Source: Pseudomonas trivialis (GTDB lineage: Bacteria; Pseudomonadota; Gammaproteobacteria; Pseudomonadales; Pseudomonadaceae). From it: a DNA stretch of 64,000 nucleotides. Made by a program: the position numbers and the translations under genes. Below, in pieces: positions 8,487 through 17,113 of the stretch. The stretch lies in the NCBI RefSeq assembly GCF_001439805.1, contig NZ_JYLK01000016.1:91392-155391 (forward strand). The letters run 5' to 3'. The notes under the pieces were generated by a model. It searched no databases. It was not told where the DNA came from and worked only from the letters and a program-made list of their open reading frames with translations. Each line of letters begins with the position of its first letter. Within the stretch, counting starts at the first letter, position 1.

Positions 8487-9844
8487 TTATGCAATTTTAC
8501 GTTAATAAAAGTTGATTTCCGCTGATATTCCGGGACTTTCTCAGCAGCCTCTTTCAGGTTTTGAATTTTTGGCCTCCACTGCGGCCCGATGCTGGAATTG
8601 ACTTGCCGATCACCGAAATCGGCGATGACATCCTTGCCGCCAGCCTTCAGATCAGGATTATGGAGTGCGGCAAGGCTTGCCATCGTTTCCCTTGCTTTCT
8701 TAATTGCAGCTTGCTTTGCAGCACCGGGACCCAATTCTACGAATTCAATTTGAAATCTTGCGCGCAACCTTTCCTCCAAGTCTTGTCGGGCCTGCCTGGA
8801 AGCTTTAGCACTGCGCTTCACCGGACTCGCAATATTCTCCAAATACTCCTCAACCGTCAGCCGATTCAACCCACCCTCCTGCCCCTTCAACTGCCGCTCG
8901 AATTCTCCCACCTTGTAAACCGGCAGCTTGTCCGCCTTGAAGCACTCAACCTCGTGCAGCAGCATCGTGTTCGGCTTGCCTTTACCAGGCTCCTTGTCTT
9001 TGCCGGACGGTCGATTCGACGGCGTTGTCTCCCCAGGGCTCAGTGCGCCGCGCCGGGGTTCCGGCGGTTTCAGGGCGGGATGCTGCTTCAGCGCGTCTTC
9101 ATGCTTGAGCACCCACTGGCCAAGCCTGGCGCCGCGTTTGCTGGCGAGCATTTCGCTGGCGAGCACGCTGGCGTTCCCGCGGCCTCGCGTCAGGTAGGCG
9201 ACGATGGCGCTCAGCAGCAGAATCACCACGGCCTCATGGGAGCGCGCGATTTCCGACGCACCTTGCCGCGCCGGAATGTGGTCGCTGGAGAACGACCCCA
9301 TGGGATTGCCAACTCGCTCCTGCGGGCCTTCCCAGGCGGTGGAAATCCCTCTGATGTAGCCCGCCGCGATGGGCTTGAGGCCTTCGGTAAAGAACTCGGC
9401 GATGGAGGCCAGCCCCAGCGCGCCAAGAATCCACGAACTCGCCTGCACGCCTACCGCCGCGCCGGCCATGGCCCCCGGGAATGCGCCCACGCCGCCCGCC
9501 ATCAGGCCCGCTCCGCCACCGATCATGGCGCCGCCCAAGGCACTGCCGATAATGATCATGGCCATCTCGGCCACCACCTTGACCAGCTCGCCAAGCACGC
9601 TGCGAATATCAAGATCAGCGAAGCGCTTGAGCAGGTTGTACACGGCTTCTTTTTCGGCAAGATCGCACGCCAGGCGCACGCAATTGATGCGGCGACGGAT
9701 CAAATCCATGCTCGGCGCATTAAAGGAACTGGGTGCGCCGAGCGGGTTAAAACCCCGGTGGCGCTCCCCAATACCGTGCCATCTGAAGTGGCGTTCGATC
9801 TCTCTTTCAATCTGAAACCAGCTCGGAATACCCCATAAAGACAT
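8480..9844 (-). CDS. Tde-like DNase effector with C-terminal Ntox15 domain
   Basis: 454 residues. Residues ~94-145 form a glycine-zipper hydrophobic region (GSALGGAMIGGGAG and following), also known from Tde1, where it aids entry into the target cell. A Pro/Lys/Gly-rich linker lies at about 265-292. The C-terminal ~155 residues match Ntox15 (toxin_43), including the HxxD catalytic motif at H395-D398 (LHNPDLKAGG). Tde family toxins are metal-dependent DNases delivered by the type VI secretion system. The start at 9844 is preceded by GCAGGAG. No vgrG, PAAR, DUF4123 adaptor or T6SS structural gene adjoins it here, so this is an orphan effector cassette if T6SS-delivered. The immunity gene overlaps its 3' end. 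Confidence 0.85.
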   Translation of the reverse strand: MSLWGIPSWFQIEREIERHFRWHGIGERHRGFNPLGAPSSFNAPSMDLIRRRINCVRLACDLAEKEAVYNLLKRFADLDIRSVLGELVKVVAEMAMIIIGSALGGAMIGGGAGLMAGGVGAFPGAMAGAAVGVQASSWILGALGLASIAEFFTEGLKPIAAGYIRGISTAWEGPQERVGNPMGSFSSDHIPARQGASEIARSHEAVVILLLSAIVAYLTRGRGNASVLASEMLASKRGARLGQWVLKHEDALKQHPALKPPEPRRGALSPGETTPSNRPSGKDKEPGKGKPNTMLLHEVECFKADKLPVYKVGEFERQLKGQEGGLNRLTVEEYLENIASPVKRSAKASRQARQDLEERLRARFQIEFVELGPGAAKQAAIKKARETMASLAALHNPDLKAGGKDVIADFGDRQVNSSIGPQWRPKIQNLKEAAEKVPEYQRKSTFINVKLHKC

Positions 9845-10272
9845 GCATCGCTCCTGCGGGCGGGAAGAGTGGAGAAAACTTCACCGCACACATTTACTGT
9901 TTTCGCAGATTTCGCGTCCGCGCTGGGCTGACAGATCCAGGCAGGGAATAAAACAGCAACTACTGATGATGAGCAGTTGGCGAGTTGCGGCGGGCGTAAG
10001 GTGTTTTAAAGTCCGAAGTAACTTACTGAACTTTAAAATTACCAGCCACCGAAAGCAGTGCAGATAAAACCAATAGGAAGATTCACATAACGTCCCAGGA
10101 CGCGAGTGCAAGAAGAGTCTTACATATGAAGTGCTTTATCCGGCTTTATTACTTGGAAGGGATATAACCAACGTATGCCGCGGGTCAGTGGATGCGCTGC
10201 GGCGAATTCATATGTTCCTCCCAAATTTTGGCACTGTGTACAGCCCGGATTCCTTGCCACGACGGTCGCCTT
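9845..10272. other. Gene-free stretch between Tde toxin and ABC pseudogene
   Basis: About 430 bases, AT-richer than average. Small open frames exist on both strands but none has a convincing ribosome-binding site or recognisable product. The first ~50 bases upstream of 9844 hold the toxin's ribosome-binding site. I see no tRNA, IS end or strong hairpin. It may be decayed sequence left from acquisition of the toxin cassette. Confidence 0.5.
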
Positions 10273-11353
10273 TTATCGGGCAGGCGCAAGGTCAAGGTGA
10301 TGATCGTGAAAGTCTGCCAGAGACTGGCGATGGGCGACGCTGATGATCGCGCTTGTCGACAGTTGAGCAATCAATGCCTGGTACAGATGCCGTTCGGTCG
10401 CTGCATCGAGAGCGCTGGTTGCTTCATCAAGGAAGATGAAATCGGGGCGGTGCAACAATACCCGCGCGATTGCCAGGCGCTGCTGCTCACCACCTGAAAG
10501 CACGTGCTGCCAGCGCTCGGTTTGGGTGAGTGAGGACGCGCGGTGTTCAGGGCAGCAGTCGATCAGCACCTGGTGACACCGAGCATCGGTGAAATGATCG
10601 GCTTCGGCGGGGTAGCACAGTGCAGCTTTCAGGGAGCCGGTCGGGATGTAGCTCTTTTGCGGCAGGAACATCAGCTGTGCTCCAGACGGCAGCTCGATGT
10701 CTCCGACACCGTGCGACCACAGGCCCGCACAGGCGCGCAGCAGCGTACTTTTACCGCAGCCGGAAGGGCCGCGAATGAGCCAGCGTTCTGCGGGATTGAC
10801 GCGCAAGTCTTGCACGGTCGCCAGCGGCTGGTGCATCGGGGACTGCAAGGTGAGCTGGTGACAGATCAGTGCCGAGGTTTCACCTTGCCTGATGTTGATG
10901 GGGTGCGGCTGGGCCTGAGCCTTGTTGAAGGCCCAGTGCAGGTCTCTGAGCCGATTGGTCCAGGCCATCCATTGAGTGAAATTTCGGTAGGCCTGCTGGA
11001 AGAACGAGAGTCCACCGCTCGATCAGCCCTCGGGTAACCCAGGTGCGCCAGCGCAACTTCAGATAATCCTGGAAGATCGTCGACGTGATGGGCAGCAACA
11101 CCGTGATCAGGCCATAGCCAAAGGTCAGCAGCAGCAAAGGCTTGATCGTCGACCAGTCCAGCTCGATCAACGCATCGGTGGTTTTGCCCTGAACATCGTT
11201 GAGCGCGATGTGTGCATACAGCGTGGTGAAGCTGATGGTCAGAATGACCACCAGCAAGGCCATTGCCTTCCAGCGCTCAGCGCTACGCCAATAGGGAAGC
11301 ACCAACCCGAGGATGCCTGGACGTTCGGCGGCGTGGAGGGCGTTGTTGCTCAC
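10273..11353 (-). pseudogene. Decayed SbmA/BacA-type ABC transporter (internal deletion and frame change)
   Basis: The 5' part (11353 to about 11012) encodes the first ~114 residues of an SbmA/BacA-like (YddA-type) fused permease/ATPase, ending at RTWVTRGLIERW. The frame then breaks. The 3' part (about 11005 to 10273, another frame) resumes at SFFQQAYRNFTQWMAWTNRL, the end of the membrane domain, and continues with an intact-looking ATPase: Walker A GPSGCGKST, signature LSGGEQQRLA, Walker B FIFLDEATSALD. Together only ~360 residues remain against ~570-600 in the family, so roughly 200 residues of the membrane domain were lost in an out-of-frame deletion near 11000-11012. The product cannot function as a transporter. 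An isolated ATPase fragment could still be translated from an internal ATG at 10968. Confidence 0.85.
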
Positions 11354-11440
11354 TGACGGTCATCCGGTGCAATGGCATTAACTTATACAGGCAAAGAAAT
11401 CGAGAACGTAACGGAGGGATGAGAATTCAACTGAAAGGGC

Positions 11441-12454
11441 TTAAACCATCCCACCCAGCTTCAGCTCGCTCTTGAGGTACGCATAGTAAATCGGCCCCGC
11501 CACCACGCCCGGCAAGCCGAACGCGGCTTCGAACACCAGCATCGCCAGCAGCAGTTCCCACGATTTGGCGCTGATCTGCCCGCCGACGATGCGGGCGTTG
11601 AGGAAGTATTCGACCTTGTGGATCACGATCAGGTAACCCAGCGCCGCCACCGCGACCCAGATGGACAGCGACAGCGCGACGATGGTGATCAGGGTGTTGG
11701 ACATGAGGTTGCCGATCACCGGCAACAGGCCGAGCAGGAAGGTCAGCACGATCAGGGTTTTGGTCAGGGGCAGGTGGATACCGCACAGCGGCAGCACCAC
11801 GGCGAGGAAGATCGCGGTGAAGGCGGTGTTGAGCGCAGCGATTTTGATCTGCGCGAAAACGATGTTGCGAAAGGCCTGGACCAGCAGGTGCAGGCGGTCG
11901 AACAGCGCGGCGGCCAGGGGTTTGCGCTTGGTCAGGTCGGGCACGCGCTGCAGGGCGATGATGGCGCCAAGCACCATGCCGATCAGCAGGGTGACGAACA
12001 TGTGCGCAGCGTCTTTGCCCACCAGTTGCAGTTCGCTCAGGTGCTTGCTCAGCCAGTCGCCGATGGCTACGCGAAATTCGGCGGCGCTGGCGGGCAGGTA
12101 GGCGTCGAGGAACGGCGGCAACTGGCCGCGTGCGCGGTCGACCACGCCCATGAATTTGTCGAGGGAGGCGCCGGGGTTTTCCGCTTCGTGCAGCAGAAAG
12201 CTGATGGCCCCGGCGAAAATCAGCGCCAGCACGCTGACGATCAGCGTGCCGAGCAAGGCCACCGCCAGCCAGCGCGCGCGGCGACCTTCGATCAGCCGTT
12301 GCAGTTGGGGGGTGAGCATGTTGACCAGCTCATAGACCAGCAGGCCTGCCAGCAGGCTGGGCAGCAACTTCAGCGGCAGCACCAGCAGCAACCCGCCGAA
12401 AATGATGATGTAGCTGGCCAGCAATATCACGTGACGCTGAGAAAACGTTGGCAT
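11441..12454 (-). CDS. AI-2E family transporter (PerM/YdiK-like)
   Basis: 337 residues, highly hydrophobic, with about seven to eight membrane segments arranged as in the AI-2E transporter family (PF01594). There are two N-terminal helices, a large extramembrane section around residues 90-150, then a cluster of helices with the family-typical LLPVIGNLMSN loop and a C-terminal GLPGVVAGPIYYAY segment. Family members include TqsA, the E. coli AI-2 exporter, and many proteins of unknown substrate; Pseudomonas lacks classical AI-2 synthesis, so the substrate here is not assigned. It stands alone, downstream on the minus strand of a REP pair. Confidence 0.85.
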   Translation of the reverse strand: MPTFSQRHVILLASYIIIFGGLLLVLPLKLLPSLLAGLLVYELVNMLTPQLQRLIEGRRARWLAVALLGTLIVSVLALIFAGAISFLLHEAENPGASLDKFMGVVDRARGQLPPFLDAYLPASAAEFRVAIGDWLSKHLSELQLVGKDAAHMFVTLLIGMVLGAIIALQRVPDLTKRKPLAAALFDRLHLLVQAFRNIVFAQIKIAALNTAFTAIFLAVVLPLCGIHLPLTKTLIVLTFLLGLLPVIGNLMSNTLITIVALSLSIWVAVAALGYLIVIHKVEYFLNARIVGGQISAKSWELLLAMLVFEAAFGLPGVVAGPIYYAYLKSELKLGGMV

Positions 12455-12544
12455 ACAGCCTCAGAACGAACGGCGATAAAAGGATGGGCAGTCTGCCAGC
12501 GTTCCAGGAATCAAGCGAGAGGTGACGCTCTGAATGCGATCAAG

Positions 12545-12634
12545 TGTGGGAGGGGGCTTGCTCCCGATGGCAGTGTGTCAGTCAATGTATCGCCTACTGA
12601 ACCACCGCTATCGCGAGCAAGCCCGCTCCCACGG
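12545..12634. repeat. REPIN: inverted pair of REP hairpins
   Basis: TGTGGGAGGGGGCTTGCTCC at 12545 is matched by its degenerate inverse at 12606-12634 (ATCGCGAGCAAGCCCGCTCC), separated by ~40 bases. This is the paired-REP structure (REPIN) of fluorescent pseudomonads, mobilised in trans by a RAYT transposase that is not in this window. Confidence 0.85.
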
Positions 12635-12647
12635 GGGATGTGCGCTG

Positions 12648-12950
12648 TCAGTTGCCCTTGAGGCACGTGCTCATGTAGGCCTTGCGCGCATCGCCGGCCA
12701 GCGCCTTGGTTTTTGCCGAGGCGTTGCAGTCCTTCATCTTTTGCTGCTGCGGCGTGACAGTCTTGGCGTCATTGGCGGCCGGGGCCGAGAGGCAGGTCTT
12801 CATGAAGGCCTTGCGCTCGTCGCCCTTGAGGGTTTTGGTAGTGGCTTCGGCGTTGCAGGTGGTCATCTTGTTTTGCTGGGCGGTGGCGGCAAAGCCTTGG
12901 GAACACAGCAACAGTCCAATCATCAGCAAAGGAATACGCAGCATCTTCAT
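12648..12950 (-). CDS. psiF: PsiF family periplasmic protein
   Basis: 100 residues. A signal peptide of ~21 residues ends near CSQGFAATA. Two tandem copies of the PsiF repeat follow (residues ~25-55 and ~68-98), each with the pattern KMxxCNAxAxxKxLxGDxRKAxMxTCL, which supplies two cysteines per repeat. The start at 12950 is supported by GGGAGAAA 5-12 bases upstream; further upstream codons are not conserved. E. coli psiF is phosphate-starvation inducible in the Pho regulon with unknown molecular function; no Pho box was identified here. It is convergent with no gene and divergent from the EamA transporter, 115 bases away. Confidence 0.85.
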   Translation of the reverse strand: MKMLRIPLLMIGLLLCSQGFAATAQQNKMTTCNAEATTKTLKGDERKAFMKTCLSAPAANDAKTVTPQQQKMKDCNASAKTKALAGDARKAYMSTCLKGN

Positions 12951-13065
12951 GGAGTTTCTCCCGGTTACCGCGCCGACGGGCACGGCTTGGGCAGAGTGTA
13001 GTCAAACCCTGTTACACCTTCCTGCGCGGACGGTGGATAATCCTCGCCCATCCACCTATACGGCG

Positions 13066-13986
13066 ATGTTCATGCAATACGCGTATCCCCTGCTGGCCAT
13101 TTTTATCTGGGCCGGCAACACCGTGATCAACAAATTGGCGGTGGGCTCGATCTTCCCGGCCGAAATCGGCTTCTACCGCTGGTTGCTGGCGGCGCTGCTG
13201 TTCACCCCGTTCATGCTCAAGCCGGTGATTGCCCACTGGTCAGTCATCCGCCCGAACCTGCGCAAGGTCTTCGTGCTGGGTGTGCTGGGCATGGCGGTGT
13301 ATCAGAGCCTGGCCTATTACGCGGCGACGCTGACCTCGGCGACCAACATGGGCATCATCCTGTCGCTGATGCCGTTGATGGCCCTGACTGCCGCGATTAT
13401 CAGCCTGGGCCAGCGCCTCACCCACGGCGCGCTTGCCGGTGCGGTGCTGTCGTTCTCCGGCGTGGTCGTGGTGGTGTCGTCCGGCAGCCTGGGCGCGCTG
13501 CTGCAACACGGGGTCAACCTCGGCGACGGCATGATGCTGGTGGCCACCCTGGCCTACGCGGTCTACAGCACCCTGCTGAAAAAATGGCAACTGCGCCTGC
13601 CGCCGTTGGTGTTGTTGTACTTGCAGGTGCTGGTGGCGGTGGTGGTGCTGTTTCCGCTGTTCCTGTTCTCACCCAAGGCGGGCCTGGGCTGGGCGAACGT
13701 GCCGCTGGTGCTGTACGCGTGCTTGCTGGCATCAATGCTGGCGCCGCTGGCGTGGATGCATTCGGTGAAGACCCTGGGACCGAGCCGCACGACGCTGTTT
13801 TTCAATTTACTGCCGTTGATCACCGCGCTGATTGCAGCCGTGGTGTTGAAAGAAGAACTGGCGCTTTATCACCTGGTGGGTGGATTGCTGACTCTGGGCG
13901 GGGTGATCCTGTCGGAGCGCTGGACGACACCGGTAAGCCAGAACCGTCAGCAAGGCCCTCGTGACACATCCGGTAAAATCCAATAA
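13066..13986 (+). CDS. EamA/DMT-superfamily permease
   Basis: 306 residues with ten predicted membrane helices arranged as two EamA repeats (residues ~5-140 and ~150-290), the signature of drug/metabolite transporters such as RhtA and YdcZ-like exporters. The substrate cannot be told from sequence. The start ATG at 13066 gives the N-terminus MFMQYAYPLLAIFIWAGNT; ATG 13072 is an equally plausible start. The frame is open far upstream, but that segment is antisense to psiF. The C-terminal ~20 residues are hydrophilic. It is a single gene, 90 bases before the bacterioferritin gene on the same strand. Confidence 0.85.
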   Translation: MFMQYAYPLLAIFIWAGNTVINKLAVGSIFPAEIGFYRWLLAALLFTPFMLKPVIAHWSVIRPNLRKVFVLGVLGMAVYQSLAYYAATLTSATNMGIILSLMPLMALTAAIISLGQRLTHGALAGAVLSFSGVVVVVSSGSLGALLQHGVNLGDGMMLVATLAYAVYSTLLKKWQLRLPPLVLLYLQVLVAVVVLFPLFLFSPKAGLGWANVPLVLYACLLASMLAPLAWMHSVKTLGPSRTTLFFNLLPLITALIAAVVLKEELALYHLVGGLLTLGGVILSERWTTPVSQNRQQGPRDTSGKIQ

Positions 13987-14074
13987 AACTTTTTGCCCTG
14001 GCCGCGACTCACAACCTGTAGCGATCACGCCGACAGAGCGTGGCGTACAACCGGATTAGCACCAGGAGATTGAG

Positions 14075-14605
14075 ATGACCGAAGCACACTTGACTGACGT
14101 TGCGACCCTGCGCAGCCGCGCCCGCCAGAACGTCGAAAACGGCGCCGTGACCGAAGGCTACAACGCCGACCGCGAAGAAATCATTCGCCTGCTCAACGCA
14201 TCGCTGGCCACTGAGCTGGTGTGCGTGTTGCGCTACAAGCGTCACTACTTCATGGCTAGCGGCATCAAGGCCTCCGTCGCCGCCGATGAATTCCTCGAGC
14301 ACGCGACCCAGGAAGCCGAACACGCCGACAAACTTGCCGAGCGCATCGTGCAACTGGGCGGCGAGCCTGAGTTCAACCCTGACCTGCTGTCGAAAAACTC
14401 CCACGCGCAGTATGTGGCGGGTAATTCGCTGAAGGAAATGGTCTACGAAGACCTGGTGGCCGAGCGTATCGCCGTGGACAGCTACCGCGAAATCATCCAG
14501 TACATCGGCGACAAGGACCCAACCACCCGCCGTCTGTTTGAAGAGATTCTGGCTCAGGAAGAAGAGCATGCCGACGACATGGCGGACATTCTCGAAAGCC
14601 TGTAA
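14075..14605 (+). CDS. Bacterioferritin-like ferritin-fold protein
   Basis: 176 residues, a four-helix ferritin-like protein close to P. aeruginosa PA4880 by recall. Di-iron ligands can be seen: the glutamate in ATELVCVL (helix A), the ExxH in EAEHADK (helix B), then a glutamate in YEDLVAERIAVD (helix C) and ExxH in EEEHADD (helix D). An N-terminal extension of ~30 residues precedes helix A. The methionine haem ligand of classical Bfr is not obvious, so it may be a haem-free ferritin/Dps-like variant. The role is likely iron oxidation and storage or protection from peroxide. CAGGAGATTGAG precedes the start. A strong terminator follows at once, so it is monocistronic. Confidence 0.85.
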   Translation: MTEAHLTDVATLRSRARQNVENGAVTEGYNADREEIIRLLNASLATELVCVLRYKRHYFMASGIKASVAADEFLEHATQEAEHADKLAERIVQLGGEPEFNPDLLSKNSHAQYVAGNSLKEMVYEDLVAERIAVDSYREIIQYIGDKDPTTRRLFEEILAQEEEHADDMADILESL

Positions 14606-14621
14606 GTCGTCACGCAAAAAC

Positions 14622-14658
14622 GAGGGGGAGCCGGTCAAACGGCTCCCCCTCTTTTTTT
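14622..14658 (+). terminator. Rho-independent terminator of the bacterioferritin gene
   Basis: A 12-bp GC-rich stem (14622-14633 with 14640-14651; arm GAGGGGGAGCCG) closes a 6-base loop and is followed by seven T residues, 17 bases after the stop codon. Confidence 0.95.
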
Positions 14659-14678
14659 GCCACACCGAAAATAAACGG

Positions 14679-14697
14679 TGGGAGGGGGCTTGCGCCG
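14679..14697. repeat. Solitary REP half-site
   Basis: GTGGGAGGGGGCTTGCGCC: one arm of the REP found elsewhere in the window, with no inverted partner; a remnant between the terminator and the AsmA-like gene. Confidence 0.6.
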
Positions 14698-14701
14698 TCC
14701 G

Positions 14702-16768
14702 TTATTTAACGGTCTTGGGCGCCTTGCCTTCCTTCATCTGTTGCAGCAACGGTGCGCACTCGTTGGGCTCGCCGCCGCTCGGCGCCACCAGTGCGAGCAG
14801 GCCGGCGGCCGGACCTGCGATCACGCCCAGCGCCACCATGCCGGCGCCACGCAGGGCCAGCGGGATCGCTTTCACGCCGGCATTGGGCTTGATGAACGGC
14901 CCGTTCACGTACAGCGGCGAACGCAGCGAGAACAGACGGAAGCCCTTGGATTCCGGGCTGATCGTGAGGTCAAGCTGCTCGGTGGCCATGTTCGCGGTGC
15001 CATCGATGTAGATGATGGCATTCTCGGTATCGAACACGAACAGCCGGGTGGTCGCCAGGCCCGTCTTGATGCCGAAGTCGGCCGCCGCACAGTTGATCTT
15101 CACTTCCTTGTCGCCGAACAGGCGGCCAACCACGTAGTTACCTACATTGAGCCCGGCGATCTCCATCAGCCCACGGCTGATGGCACCGTCATTGATCAGC
15201 ATCTTCAGGTCACCGTTGGAACTGCCGAGCAAGGCTGCGACGGAGTTGCCGCGTCCGGTGATGTCGGCATCCCCGTTAAGTTCGCCAAAGCTGGTTTTCA
15301 TCGGTTCAAAGGTCGGGAACAGCTGCTTGAGCTTGAAGTTGCGCGCGCTGAGTTTCGCGCGACCTTCCATCGGCGTGATACGGCCGTTGAGGCGAATCTG
15401 CGCATCGAGCTTGCCGCCAGCCACGCCGAAACGCAGCGGCTCCAGGCTCAGTTCACCGTCGTTGAGCACCACGTGGGTGTAGAGATCGGTGAAGGGCAGG
15501 TCGGCGCTGTGCACGATGCGTTTGCCGGTGAATTCCACATCGGCATCCATGTCGCGCCAGCGTTCGGTGCGGAACGCTTCCACCGGCAATACCTTGGTGG
15601 CTGGTTGCTTGCTGGCACCGCCTCGGGCTTTTTGCTTGGCGTTGGAGTCGGCGCCGATCAGCGGCGCCAGGTCGGTCATCAGCAACTGGTTGGACACCAG
15701 TGTGCCGCTGAGCTTGGGCCGTGGCTGGCTGGCGACGAAGGCCAGGTCGCCGTGGATATCGCTGTTGCCGATCTTGCCGTTGAAATTTTCATAGCGGAAC
15801 GACGCACCGCTGGCTTCATGCAGCTTGGCGATCAGATGGCCGTCGGTGGAATAGGCCGGCGAATCCGGCAGGGTCACGCCGGTGAGCGGGTAGAGGTTGC
15901 CCAGGCTCGCGCCGGCCAGTTTGAGGCGCAGGTCAAGCGCGCCGAGGTTGAGCGGGTCGGTCAGGGTGCCGGCCACGGCAATGCGGGTGTCGCCGACCTG
16001 GAGCTGGGCTTGCAGGGGAAACGGTTTGGCCGCGTCCTGCAGGGCCAGCAGACCGCCGATCTTGCCGCTGCCGTCGAGTTTCTGCCCGTGGTACTGGCCT
16101 TTGACCTTGAGCCCGAACGCGTAATCCTGCGGCGCGGAGCCTTTTTCCAGGGCCTTTTTAGCGTCGGCATCGCCGACGATTTCGGCAAAGGGAATCGGCT
16201 GGCCCAGCGGGTCGATGATCACATCGAGCTGGGTTTTGAGGGTCTGGTCGTCGAGGGTCACATGGCCCTTGTCGAATTTGATGGCGCCGATGTCGACCAC
16301 CCAGCTGGACGGCTCGGCGTCCGGGTCCTTGGGGTCGAACGTGAAGGTCCAGTTGGCGCGGCCATCGGCCAGGCGCTGCAGTTGGGCACTCGGTTCGGTG
16401 AGGTCGATACGCGGGATCGCCACGCGTTGCGCCAGCAGGGCCAGGGGCGAAATGCGCAGCTCGACCTTTTTCAAGGTGACCATCTGCGGCTGCTTCGACC
16501 ACTCCGGGTTGCCCAGGGTCAGGTCCTCGGCGATCACATGGGGCCACGGCACCCAGGCGCGCCAGCCGCCTTCCTCGGGCTCGCGCTGCCACACCACGGC
16601 GAGGTTGCCATTAATGGCGAAAGGGCGGTGCAGTTCTTCGGAGACTTTGGCATTGAGCGGCGGCTTGATGCGGTTCCAGTCGAAAAACACCAGGAACACC
16701 ACAAACGCAGCGACTAACACAGCGAAGCTGGCGCAGCACCAGGCGATGATTTTACGAGTGCGCGTCAT
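14702..16768 (-). CDS. AsmA family protein
   Basis: 688 residues. A single N-terminal membrane anchor (residues ~8-30) is followed by a large beta-rich periplasmic region; the AsmA N-terminal chorein-like part starts DWNRIKPPLNAKVSEELHRP, and the AsmA C-terminal domain lies at about residues 430-610 (LSARNFKLKQLFPTFEP, GNSVAALLGSSNGDL). AsmA-like proteins are thought to bridge inner and outer membranes and help phospholipid or outer-membrane assembly; the E. coli relatives are AsmA, YicH and YhjG. The start at 16768 has CAGGAG nine bases upstream; a start 42 bases further out would add residues before the cytosolic basic tip TRTRK. It ends seven residues after a short C-terminal KTVK tail. 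No operon partner. Confidence 0.88.
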   Translation of the reverse strand: MTRTRKIIAWCCASFAVLVAAFVVFLVFFDWNRIKPPLNAKVSEELHRPFAINGNLAVVWQREPEEGGWRAWVPWPHVIAEDLTLGNPEWSKQPQMVTLKKVELRISPLALLAQRVAIPRIDLTEPSAQLQRLADGRANWTFTFDPKDPDAEPSSWVVDIGAIKFDKGHVTLDDQTLKTQLDVIIDPLGQPIPFAEIVGDADAKKALEKGSAPQDYAFGLKVKGQYHGQKLDGSGKIGGLLALQDAAKPFPLQAQLQVGDTRIAVAGTLTDPLNLGALDLRLKLAGASLGNLYPLTGVTLPDSPAYSTDGHLIAKLHEASGASFRYENFNGKIGNSDIHGDLAFVASQPRPKLSGTLVSNQLLMTDLAPLIGADSNAKQKARGGASKQPATKVLPVEAFRTERWRDMDADVEFTGKRIVHSADLPFTDLYTHVVLNDGELSLEPLRFGVAGGKLDAQIRLNGRITPMEGRAKLSARNFKLKQLFPTFEPMKTSFGELNGDADITGRGNSVAALLGSSNGDLKMLINDGAISRGLMEIAGLNVGNYVVGRLFGDKEVKINCAAADFGIKTGLATTRLFVFDTENAIIYIDGTANMATEQLDLTISPESKGFRLFSLRSPLYVNGPFIKPNAGVKAIPLALRGAGMVALGVIAGPAAGLLALVAPSGGEPNECAPLLQQMKEGKAPKTVK

Positions 16769-17113
16769 TGCACAAAACTCCTGAACACGAATAGCTGGAA
16801 TACAGCTCATAAGGGTACGACTGGCAAACCGCAGCGGGGTTTAACCCGCTGGTTGATTTAACCGAAAAATGCTTTTTTCCTGATCGGATCGACAGATTTT
16901 GTTTACCCGCCTGCACCATTGCTACCCGCCATTGTGTCGAAAATACCCACTTGGGTGCAAAACCGCGTGCTTGAGAGCCCCGCTCTAGAGCCTTCCGCGC
17001 GAACCATCAATTGTGTTGATTATTACCATTGCGTTTATGAACTTTTATATCGATATATCGAGAGTAGCATGCGTCCTGTACCCACTTTATCGCCCTCCCA
17101 AGGAGCAACCATC
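16769..17113. other. Intergenic control region between AsmA-like gene and secreted repeat protein
   Basis: 345 bases without a gene, AT-rich toward the right end. It must hold divergent promoters. The only marked element is the palindrome at 17050-17061, described separately. I could not assign a confident -35/-10 pair. Confidence 0.5.
17050..17061. promoter_or_regulatory. 12-bp perfect palindrome, possible operator
   Basis: TCGATATATCGA, a perfect palindrome embedded in TATATCGATATATCGAGAG, lies 53 bases before the start of the secreted repeat protein and within the likely promoter or leader zone. A dimeric repressor site is possible; the cognate factor is unknown. Confidence 0.35.

Noticed and set aside
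10131..10343. Small plus-strand frame in the gap after the Tde toxin
   Set aside because: No ribosome-binding site or hydrophobic/domain pattern, and its 3' half is antisense to the ABC pseudogene.
14678..16717. 679-residue plus-strand frame
   Set aside because: Antisense to the AsmA-like gene, which has a good start and domain structure.
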